From Crocinitomix sp. (lineage in GTDB: Bacteria > Bacteroidota > Bacteroidia > Flavobacteriales_D > Crocinitomicaceae), in assembly GCA_020849935.1 (NCBI GenBank), contig JADZFJ010000419.1, positions 1 to 5,060 of the forward strand: a stretch of DNA of 5,060 bases. The letters are read 5' to 3'. Positions within the stretch are counted from its first letter, which is position 1. Each line of letters starts with the position of its first letter. The notes beneath the pieces are model-generated. The model was not told the origin of the DNA. It ran no database searches and saw only the letters and a program-made list of their open reading frames with translations. Of the stretch, positions 1-4,752 are shown one piece after another. Position numbers and translations under genes: made by a program.

Positions 1-480
1 ACTATGACGCACGAAAAATCCAATGGTCAAAAAAAGAAAAATAAATGAAAGGCAAAAATTGTAAAATCCGGCATTAATAAATAGACTCATTGCAAAGGGC
101 AAAATCAATAAAGCAAACAACCCAATTTCTTTATTAAAACTTTGAACGAGGTACTTAAATGAATAAATAAATGCAATGAAATACATAAACAGAAAAACCT
201 TTTCAACGGCTTCAATTGGTAAAAATGTGTTTAGAAAAGCTAGGATTAAATGCCCGGTCCAGTTTGGCACTGGGTAAGCATTAAGTTCAAAATAGCTTGA
301 TATGGCTGGATCGGCACCATTGAAAAAATTCAACAACAAATTAGCGTTGTACAAATGTGAAGGTCCATCACACGTGACAAAAAAGCGATAGGAAAAAAAG
401 TAAAATGCGAAAAACAAAACTATAACCAAAAAAATTATTTTGTCAGAGCGGAATATGAATTTGAATAAACGTTCAATCAT
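1..480 (-). CDS. Polytopic membrane protein, GT-C glycosyltransferase-like, N-terminal part only
   Basis: An open frame runs from an ATG at 480-478 to the left edge, giving 160 residues with no stop, so the C-terminal part is missing. A basic N-terminus is followed by a first membrane segment at about residues 15-34. A polar stretch follows with Asp38-Gly-Pro-Ser-His42, then Pro72-Asn-Trp-Thr-Gly-His77. Further hydrophobic segments lie at about 78-88, 95-112, 119-135 and 139-157. An acidic motif in the first outer loop after TM1 is typical of GT-C transferases (PMT/ArnT/GT39 type), which move sugars from lipid-linked donors outside the inner membrane. Bacteroidota carry many orphan proteins with this DGPxH and GFYNF pattern. 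The membrane topology is seen directly; the transferase role is inferred, and a non-catalytic membrane protein remains possible. A second ATG at 490-488 is out of frame and stops after five codons. A TATATTTG promoter element lies 50 bp upstream. Confidence 0.72.
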   Translation of the reverse strand, partial: MIERLFKFIFRSDKIIFLVIVLFFAFYFFSYRFFVTCDGPSHLYNANLLLNFFNGADPAISSYFELNAYPVPNWTGHLILAFLNTFLPIEAVEKVFLFMYFIAFIYSFKYLVQSFNKEIGLFALLILPFAMSLFINAGFYNFCLSFIFLFLTIGFFVRHS

Positions 481-498
481 TTTTTATCATGTTGTCCG

Positions 499-516
499 TT
501 CAAACGATTCAAACGA
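499..516. repeat. Perfect tandem repeat, 2 x 9 bp (TTCAAACGA)
   Basis: Two adjacent copies of TTCAAACGA occupy 499-507 and 508-516. They lie between the -7 element at 531-538 and the start codon at 480, so they would fall in the 5' leader of the membrane-protein gene, reading TCGTTTGAA in its direction. The same 9-mer occurs once more at 1112-1120 in the opposite orientation, upstream of the lipoprotein gene. It could be a regulator-binding site or chance. Confidence 0.5.
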
Positions 517-530
517 CAATTTAATTTAAA

Positions 531-538
531 CAAATATA
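531..538 (-). promoter_or_regulatory. Putative -7 promoter element TATATTTG for the membrane-protein gene
   Basis: Read on the minus strand this is TATATTTG, a full match to the Bacteroidota primary sigma -7 consensus TAnnTTTG. It predicts a transcript starting near 525 and a leader of about 45 nt. No TTG or TTTG is visible at the usual 17-23 bp upstream, so the call rests on the -7 element and its position. Confidence 0.5.
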
Positions 539-624
539 GGATATTCGGCTTGATTTGAGAAGAATGCAATTAATAGCGACGTCGTGACAAGAAAAGAAAG
601 CACTTTTTTGTTCCGTCAACACCA

Positions 625-1059
625 CTACTGCCCAATAAACGCTTTCAATTCATCCCGGTCGCTTTTAAAAGCGAGGGCATCAATGACAACATCGTAATTT
701 TGTTGGTCGGTGGTTTGGTCGTATAAATCTTTGGCGATGGTTAGTTTTTCATCTTCAAAACCCATCGCAGACATCAAATCGACCACTTGGGCTGCCGTAA
801 AACAATACCCTTTTGTGACCATTTTTGTGCGGTCCATTCGTTCGTCCTTAAATGCTTGCGATTTGATTTTGTCTTTCATCGTCGTCACATCGTCGTTGGT
901 AGCGACATGATCACAAATTCTGATTTCTGGCACATTTGGCGGATCAACAATCAGCACATCTTCAATAAATTCACAGCTTGTAATAAATACTAATCCACCT
1001 ACTACGAATCCCCAGCGAGTGAGCAAGGGCAAGCTAAAAATGTTTCCTTTCCGTTTCAT
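625..1059 (-). CDS. Small lipoprotein with a DUF4476 domain
   Basis: This is a 144-residue exported protein. The N-terminus is basic (MKRKG), followed by a hydrophobic segment at about residues 17-27 and a lipobox Ile26-Thr-Ser-Cys29. Cys29 is therefore the predicted lipidated residue and the protein is membrane-anchored on the periplasmic or outer side. Residues of about 55-142 match the DUF4476 pattern: F70/M80 helix, Cys86-Phe-Thr-Ala-Ala-Gln91, Met99-Gly-Phe-Glu-Asp-Glu-Lys-Leu106, Ala109-Lys, Tyr113, Asp118..Asn121-Tyr, Phe131, and Leu138-x-x-Phe-Ile142. DUF4476 is common in secreted Bacteroidota proteins and has no known function. The Met at 1059 is chosen because it gives a well-formed type II signal. 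The gene appears to be alone. A weak promoter candidate TAGGTTTC (minus strand, 1125-1118) matches seven of eight consensus bases, but no -33 box was found at good spacing. Confidence 0.88.
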   Translation of the reverse strand: MKRKGNIFSLPLLTRWGFVVGGLVFITSCEFIEDVLIVDPPNVPEIRICDHVATNDDVTTMKDKIKSQAFKDERMDRTKMVTKGYCFTAAQVVDLMSAMGFEDEKLTIAKDLYDQTTDQQNYDVVIDALAFKSDRDELKAFIGQ

Positions 1060-1176
1060 ATTCTAAGTATTTAATCACTAGAAAACAATAATTGAACCAA
1101 TAATGGTTGATTCGTTTGAAACCTACGTCTTGTCCAATACAAGCTCATAACAATCAATAAATTACAATCATCCACC

Positions 1177-1308
1177 CCTGATAGGAGCAACAGCTTGCGT
1201 GAGAAAACCATTTTACAAATACTCACACAACAAACGTGGCGCGTTAGCAAACGCTTTGTTGGTGCCGAATTTGGAATGGGTTTAAGCGCAACTAGCGCGT
1301 ATAGCAGG
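1177..1308. other. Candidate structured intergenic element, locally GC-rich
   Basis: The 284-bp gap between the PIN gene and the lipoprotein gene contains no convincing ORF but does contain structure. CCTG at 1177-1180 pairs with CAGG at 1305-1308. After a two-base bulge, ATA at 1181-1183 pairs with TAT at 1300-1302, closing the block. Inside are the interrupted hairpin 1224-1264, a possible GTGAG/CTCAC stem (1199-1203 with 1222-1226) that competes with the hairpin's base, and GCGC/GCGC (1286-1289 with 1295-1298). Bases 1231-1330 contain 52 G or C in 100, well above the surroundings. The two ends also resemble each other as direct repeats: ATAGGAGCAACAGCTTGCG at 1181-1199 and ATAGCAGGACAGTGAGCTTG (followed by CG) at 1301-1322. 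The look recalls structured intergenic elements found in many Flavobacteria; the Flavo-1 RNA motif is one named candidate, which I cannot verify. The strand is undecided, and it could be a 3' UTR RNA of the toxin operon or a dispersed repeat. Confidence 0.4.
1224..1264. other. Long interrupted hairpin within the structured element
   Basis: Three helices stack: CAC (1224-1226) with GTG (1262-1264); CAACAAA (1228-1234) with TTTGTTG (1255-1261); and GCGTT (1241-1245) with AACGC (1250-1254), closed by the loop AGCA. Unpaired bases are A1227 and the six-base bulge CGTGGC (1235-1240). This gives 15 Watson-Crick pairs in 41 nt. There is no following T-run on either strand, so it is not a standard intrinsic terminator. 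Confidence 0.6.
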
Positions 1309-1325
1309 ACAGTGAGCTTGCGAAC

Positions 1326-1351
1326 GTAGGTGCATGAAAATTGTTACCTAC
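1326..1351. repeat. Inverted repeat GTAGGT/ACCTAC spanning the PIN stop codon
   Basis: GTAGGT at 1326-1331 is the exact reverse complement of ACCTAC at 1346-1351, with 14 bases between. The right arm includes one base of the PIN stop codon (1344-1346). A six-pair stem without a U-tract is a weak terminator at best. It may instead mark the boundary of the adjacent structured element. Confidence 0.35.
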
Positions 1352-1856
1352 CTCCCCACGCTGTTAACCTTTTTTTAAATTCAGAAGTTAATTTTGAATT
1401 GTTTTGATAAATGGGGTTTAAAGAAATTAGTGCCTTCAGTTTAATGGCGGCTTGTTGAGGTGTTAGAATTTTTCTTTCGATAAATTGATCAAAAATCCAT
1501 AACAATCCATGATAATCAATTGATTGATTTTTGGCATAATTTCGTACCACTTTATCGCTGCTCAATACCATGGCATGGTGTTTTTGGGCTAAATACAAAA
1601 CGGTTTTGTCCATTTCTGATAATGAACGAGGGTAATTAGTAGCGATGATTATACTCCGATCTTTTTGTTGAATATTGTGAACGGTTAATTTTTTTTGATG
1701 AATAAATTCAGACAATGGTTGTTGCTGTACTAAATACAATTCGTTAAAAACATCTAAAGAGGTGTGGATTTCAAAATTTAGGGAGAAAAAAGCGGTGGTT
1801 AAATCGAGGTCATGCAAATCAATAAAGATACACGCATCTGTAATGGCTATCTTCAT
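1344..1856 (-). CDS. PIN-domain nuclease, VapC-like putative toxin
   Basis: The protein has 170 residues, predicted cytoplasmic. The PIN fold is a metal-dependent ribonuclease in VapC toxins. The four acidic positions are present in order: Asp7 in the first strand (ITDACIFIDL), Glu39 in VFNEL, Asp83 in LSEMDKTVLYLA, and Asp101 in VLSSDKVVRNYA. The last is followed by the usual His116-Gly117-Leu-Leu-Trp-Ile segment seen after the final PIN strand. Residues 124-170 form a helical, basic tail, making the protein longer than the usual 130-150-residue VapC. The gene starts 6 nt after the stop of the Xre-ImmA gene with no promoter between, so both are very likely one transcript. The order is regulator first, toxin second, as in most type II toxin-antitoxin operons. 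DUF4411-type PIN proteins occupy the same position beside Xre-ImmA genes elsewhere, but the N-terminus here does not clearly match that family. RNase activity is inferred from intact catalytic residues; the target RNA is unknown. Confidence 0.82.
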   Translation of the reverse strand: MKIAITDACIFIDLHDLDLTTAFFSLNFEIHTSLDVFNELYLVQQQPLSEFIHQKKLTVHNIQQKDRSIIIATNYPRSLSEMDKTVLYLAQKHHAMVLSSDKVVRNYAKNQSIDYHGLLWIFDQFIERKILTPQQAAIKLKALISLNPIYQNNSKLTSEFKKRLTAWGGR

Positions 1857-1862
1857 TGGTAA

Positions 1863-2918
1863 TTAAATGTTTTTACTAAACTCTTTAAAGTCAGCTAAAC
1901 TCATGTTTTTAAGTGCAGCGGCTTTGCTAAATGAGATTAACTCTTCGACAAGTGCGCGAAAGATCAATTGATCAAATCTGCCAGATTCTTCGTTTCCTTC
2001 ATAATTGACAGGTTCTTCGGTTCGCCAACCATTTTCTTCCATCCATTCAAAAAACTGACGTTTGTAATTGTCAGTGACTATTTTACACACATTGGCGCGC
2101 ATGACAATTGCTTGCATAGAAATGCCGTATTGTTGTTTGATTTTACCTAGTTCGTTTATTGAAAGGCGGTGCCTGAATTCTCCTAATTCTTGTTTAATTG
2201 CCGATTCTGGCATTAAGACAGCTCCCGCAAATTGGTGGCAGAGTTTTTCGATTTGGTTTGTGCTGAGGGAGGAATCAAATTTAAGGAGTAAATGAGCGAG
2301 CTCGTGGAGTAAGGTAAAACGAATCCGATCTTTTTTATTCAATTGACGTTCGTTGTAAGCAATTACGGGAATAGTGCCATTTGCATAGGTTTGTAATCCG
2401 TCAAATCCAGTACTTGCGTTTAATTTTAAGACTTTGATATTTTTATCTTCTAACAAGGCGGCGATATTGGAAAGGGCGTTGGTTCCAAGGTTCCATTTTT
2501 CGCGTAAAAGATCCGCAGCAGTATTTACGTTTCCATAATCGGATACTTTGGGATAATCTTTTAACGGGTTTACAAAAGGAGCTTTTATTCCCAATAGGTC
2601 TTCAAGTTCTAAATACCGAGACAAATAGTCTTTGGTTTGTTCTTTTATACGGGTTTCTTCTTTTGCGGGAATCTTAAGTTTGCGGTAAGAAACCTCGCCA
2701 ATTTCAACAACGGTGGTATTGAAAAAGAAATCAGGACGTACATTAAATAATTTGCTTAATTCTGCAATGGTTTCACTATCAGGAATTACCTCACCTTTTT
2801 CGTATCGGTAAATGGCTTGGCGAGTGACAGTTTTGGTCAATTTGTCTGCAACATCTTGTAAAGAAAATCCACTTAATAATCGCGCTGATTTAAAGCGGTC
2901 TGCAAAATTTGAGTTCAT
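1863..2918 (-). CDS. Xre-family HTH regulator fused to ImmA/IrrE (M78) metallopeptidase
   Basis: The protein has 351 residues and two domains. Residues of about 5-66 form an Xre/HTH_3 DNA-binding domain: RFKSARLLSGFSLQDVADKL, then the recognition region VTRQAIYRYEKGEVIPD (31-47). Residues of about 130-275 are an ImmA/IrrE (COG2856) zinc peptidase with His205-Glu-Leu-Ala-His209. Glu224 in the IEKLCHQFAGAVLMP segment is the likely third metal ligand. Both domains look intact. In known systems the two activities are often on separate chains: ImmA cleaves the ImmR repressor in ICEBs1, and IrrE/PprI cleaves DdrO in Deinococcus. A fused protein could cleave itself or its copies, or act as an antitoxin whose protease domain senses stress. 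It is the first gene of the operon with the PIN gene 6 nt downstream. A -7 element TATCTTTG lies 21 bp before the ATG, a likely site of autorepression. Family membership is secure; the trigger and substrate are not known. Confidence 0.93.
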   Translation of the reverse strand: MNSNFADRFKSARLLSGFSLQDVADKLTKTVTRQAIYRYEKGEVIPDSETIAELSKLFNVRPDFFFNTTVVEIGEVSYRKLKIPAKEETRIKEQTKDYLSRYLELEDLLGIKAPFVNPLKDYPKVSDYGNVNTAADLLREKWNLGTNALSNIAALLEDKNIKVLKLNASTGFDGLQTYANGTIPVIAYNERQLNKKDRIRFTLLHELAHLLLKFDSSLSTNQIEKLCHQFAGAVLMPESAIKQELGEFRHRLSINELGKIKQQYGISMQAIVMRANVCKIVTDNYKRQFFEWMEENGWRTEEPVNYEGNEESGRFDQLIFRALVEELISFSKAAALKNMSLADFKEFSKNI

Positions 2919-2939
2919 GGTAAAATATATATCTTAATA

Positions 2940-2947
2940 CAAAGATA
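2940..2947 (-). promoter_or_regulatory. Putative -7 promoter element TATCTTTG for the Xre-ImmA/PIN operon
   Basis: Read on the minus strand, TATCTTTG matches TAnnTTTG fully. Transcription would begin near 2934, leaving a leader of roughly 16 nt before the ATG at 2918. A TTTG (minus strand, 2965-2962) sits 14 bp upstream, closer than the usual 17-23 bp, so the -33 assignment is doubtful. The position just ahead of an Xre gene makes autoregulation likely. Confidence 0.6.
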
Positions 2948-3202
2948 GTTTTTTTGGTTTACAAAAGTATTATTTTATGGGATATTAATTATTTAATTTT
3001 AAATTTTTATTTTGTTAATTGTGTGAATAATATATAGTTGATTTAATAGTTGTTTTTATACTAAGTTTACAATTTATGTTTTATATATGATTTTGTAAAG
3101 TGTTTCATTAAAATCACTATTTTATTGTTCAATTTAAAATAAATAAAGACGAAACGATCTTAAATGTTTTGGGCTTTTGTTCGTTGGAACGATTTTAATA
3201 AA

Positions 3203-3229
3203 GTTACCAACCATTTTTGGTTTGGTAAC
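3203..3229. other. Hairpin GTTACCAA...TTGGTAAC upstream of the beta-barrel gene
   Basis: GTTACCAA (3203-3210) pairs perfectly with TTGGTAAC (3222-3229). CCA (3211-3213) then pairs with TGG (3218-3220) around a TTTT loop, with T3221 bulged. The total is 11 pairs in 27 nt. It ends 33 nt before the ATG at 3263, so it may form in the leader of that mRNA or be a dyad operator. The following bases (GTTAATTTTAGG) lack the continuous U-run of an intrinsic terminator, and neither flanking gene ends here. Confidence 0.55.
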
Positions 3230-3262
3230 GTTAATTTTAGGAAAACACTTAATTTCATCTGA

Positions 3263-3913
3263 ATGAATAGGACAAGCATTATTTTTATTTATTTATGTCT
3301 GTTGATGTGTTCTCATTCCTTTGGGCAATTCGAAACCAATGATTATCGACATGGGATGTTGGTTCGAGGAAAAATTTACGCAGGACCTACTTCCACAGAA
3401 AATAAATATGGTTTTATGTACACCTATGGGAGTGAGTTGCGGTTTTTTAATCGACATTCTATAGGTGTTGATTGGGTTTATTTTCGCAATGCGTATGAAC
3501 AAGAAAGCTTGTCTGCCGCTGGGTATTATGAAAATAATGGGACATTTGAATACAAGGAAAGATCCTATTTTTTATTTGATTATCGGTATTATTTCTTGAA
3601 TTATGACCCTCTTGCAATGCCTTACATTAACATTTTGACTAAGGTTGGGCATCAACATCAGTGGTTTTATGATGGTACTGGTTCTAAGTTTGACGTTCCG
3701 TATGATTTTGGTGCTGAATTTAATGAATATGGCATCGCAGTTGGAACACATATCGGTGGGCGTTTTGGAGTAGATATGAGTGCTGGAATTATGCGACAAT
3801 TTCAAAAGGTAAAATATGGGAAACCAAATATTTATGAGCCAAAGTGGAAAATACACATGCGCATAAATTTATATTTGAATGTCTTCAAAATAAGAAATAA
3901 AAAGGATGCATAG
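3263..3913 (+). CDS. Exported probable outer-membrane beta-barrel protein, family not identified
   Basis: The protein has 216 residues. A Sec signal peptide covers about residues 1-21 (MNRTS, then a hydrophobic core IIFIYLCLLM), with probable cleavage at Ser19-Phe-Gly21 before Gln22, as is usual in Bacteroidota. Cys12 and Cys16 do not sit in a proper lipobox (Met precedes Cys16), so this is not a lipoprotein. The mature part is rich in Tyr, Phe, Gly and Asn, with alternating polar/non-polar strands (SELRFFNRHSIGVDWVYF, FLFDYRYYFL, KIHMRINLYLNVFKI). This pattern fits a small barrel of about eight strands, and the last amphipathic strand at about 198-209 is followed by a short basic tail. I do not recognise a specific family; OMP_b-brl or DUF3575-like proteins are the closest in appearance. 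The leader contains a hairpin (3203-3229) and no Shine-Dalgarno. The next gene follows after 83 nt but has its own promoter, so co-transcription is uncertain. Confidence 0.78.
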   Translation: MNRTSIIFIYLCLLMCSHSFGQFETNDYRHGMLVRGKIYAGPTSTENKYGFMYTYGSELRFFNRHSIGVDWVYFRNAYEQESLSAAGYYENNGTFEYKERSYFLFDYRYYFLNYDPLAMPYINILTKVGHQHQWFYDGTGSKFDVPYDFGAEFNEYGIAVGTHIGGRFGVDMSAGIMRQFQKVKYGKPNIYEPKWKIHMRINLYLNVFKIRNKKDA

Positions 3914-3976
3914 TTAAGTGTGGAGTGATTTCATTTTTACAGAGCGAAAAAAACTATCACTACCTAATTTTTCCCC

Positions 3977-3984
3977 TACCTTTG
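3977..3984 (+). promoter_or_regulatory. Putative -7 promoter element TACCTTTG for the DUF2490 gene
   Basis: TACCTTTG matches TAnnTTTG in full and is followed by CAAAAA, a common context in this phylum. Transcription would start near 3989-3990, only about 7-14 nt before the ATGs at 3997 and 4003. It lies inside the longer open frame that begins at 3925, which argues against that upstream start. No clear -33 TTG was found. Confidence 0.6.
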
Positions 3985-3996
3985 CAAAAACCTTAC

Positions 3997-4752
3997 ATGT
4001 GGATGCGAGTTAGCTGGATTTTATTTTTTATGGTCATTAGTTTGGGTGCTGGTGCTCAAAAAGACATTAGTACTATGACGGGTGCTTGGTTTCCGTACTT
4101 GGGAAATCATAAATTGTCGGATAAATTTAGTTTACATACCGAGGTGCAATTGCGCCGCAACGATTATGTGTCGCATTGGCAACAACAATTGTATCGGGTT
4201 GGGTTGGATTATCATTTAAACAAACAGAATTCAGTGACGCTGGGCTATGGTTTTATTTCGACTTTTCCGTATGGTGAGCAACCAATTGTGGTGCAAACTG
4301 CCGAACATAGGATTTGGCAACAATATATTACGCAGGCTAATTTTGGTCGTTTTTATCTGCATCACCGTTATCGGTTGGAGCAACGGTTTATTGAACGGGC
4401 TTCGTTAAGCTCAATGAATGAAAAAGTGGTGGATGGGTTTAATTTTAGACAACGGGTGCGGTATCGATTTTTGGTGAATGTTCCCTTATCTAGAAAAACG
4501 ATGGAGGACAATACCTTGTTTTTTTCAACATCGAATGAGGTTTTTTTAGGTTTTGGAAAAGGGATTGGTAAAAATATTTTGGACCAAAATCGGTTTTTTG
4601 CAGGCTTGGGATGGCAATTCACCAAACGGCACAATGTGCAATTGGGGTATATGAATCAATTTGTGGTAAAGGCCAATGGAATTCAAATGGAGCGCAACCA
4701 CCTGATTCAAGTAGCTTGGGTTTATAGTTTTGATTTTCAGAAAAAGAACTAA
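3997..4752 (+). CDS. DUF2490 family exported protein, probable outer-membrane beta-barrel
   Basis: The protein has 251 residues from the ATG at 3997, or 249 from the ATG at 4003. A signal peptide with core WILFFMVISLG ends in Ala18-Gly-Ala20, with likely cleavage before Gln21. The mature protein fits DUF2490: an early Trp31-Phe-Pro-Tyr, the amphipathic strand FSLHTEVQLRRND (44-56), Gln-Leu-Tyr-Arg-Val-Gly-Leu (64-70), Glu103-His-Arg-Ile-Trp-Gln-Gln, and His123-Arg-Tyr-Arg-Leu-Glu-Gln-Arg130. Repeated strands of barrel type end in HLIQVAWVYSFDF. The function of DUF2490 is unknown; the barrel is inferred. The frame is open back to an ATG at 3925, but that start would put 24 polar and mixed residues before the signal peptide and would lie upstream of the TACCTTTG promoter, so it is rejected. 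The stop codon overlaps that of the convergent channel gene by 4 bp. Confidence 0.88.
   Translation: MWMRVSWILFFMVISLGAGAQKDISTMTGAWFPYLGNHKLSDKFSLHTEVQLRRNDYVSHWQQQLYRVGLDYHLNKQNSVTLGYGFISTFPYGEQPIVVQTAEHRIWQQYITQANFGRFYLHHRYRLEQRFIERASLSSMNEKVVDGFNFRQRVRYRFLVNVPLSRKTMEDNTLFFSTSNEVFLGFGKGIGKNILDQNRFFAGLGWQFTKRHNVQLGYMNQFVVKANGIQMERNHLIQVAWVYSFDFQKKN

Larger units (their letters stand above)
2919..3262. other. Divergent AT-rich intergenic region
   Basis: This 344-bp gap separates the minus-strand toxin operon from the plus-strand beta-barrel gene. It holds the operon promoter (2940-2947) and a hairpin (3203-3229). Bases 2991-3090 contain only 13 G or C in 100. No ORF of useful length was found. 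On the plus strand no perfect TAnnTTTG is present; the nearest are TGATTTTG (3088-3095) and TAAGTTTA (3062-3069), each with one mismatch, so the promoter of the 3263 gene is unassigned. Otherwise I see nothing beyond A/T runs. Confidence 0.6.

Noticed and set aside
560..620. Terminator for the lipoprotein gene from the A-rich and T-rich runs
   Set aside because: The arms (around CAAGAAAAG and CTTTTTTG) pair only with mismatches and no U-run follows a stable stem.
1129..1143. Short inverted repeat CTTGT-CCAAT-ACAAG upstream of the lipoprotein gene
   Set aside because: Five pairs around a five-base loop is common by chance in this composition and nothing else supports a site.
1236..1266. GCGTTAGC and nearby GTTGGTG looked like integron attC core sites
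   Set aside because: Neither fits GTTRRRY, no matching RYYYAAC partner lies at the right distance, and no integrase gene or cassette array is present.
3263..3325. Lipoprotein signal in the beta-barrel protein (Cys12 or Cys16)
   Set aside because: Cys16 follows Leu-Leu-Met, which does not fit a lipobox, and a type I cleavage site follows at residues 19-22.
3925..3996. N-terminal extension of the DUF2490 protein from the ATG at 3925
   Set aside because: The promoter element lies inside it and the signal peptide begins at its end.
4368..4634. Minus-strand open frame of 88 codons inside the DUF2490 gene, and other frames inside the Xre, beta-barrel and channel genes
   Set aside because: They lie wholly opposite or out of frame with well-supported genes and show no recognisable domain or signal.
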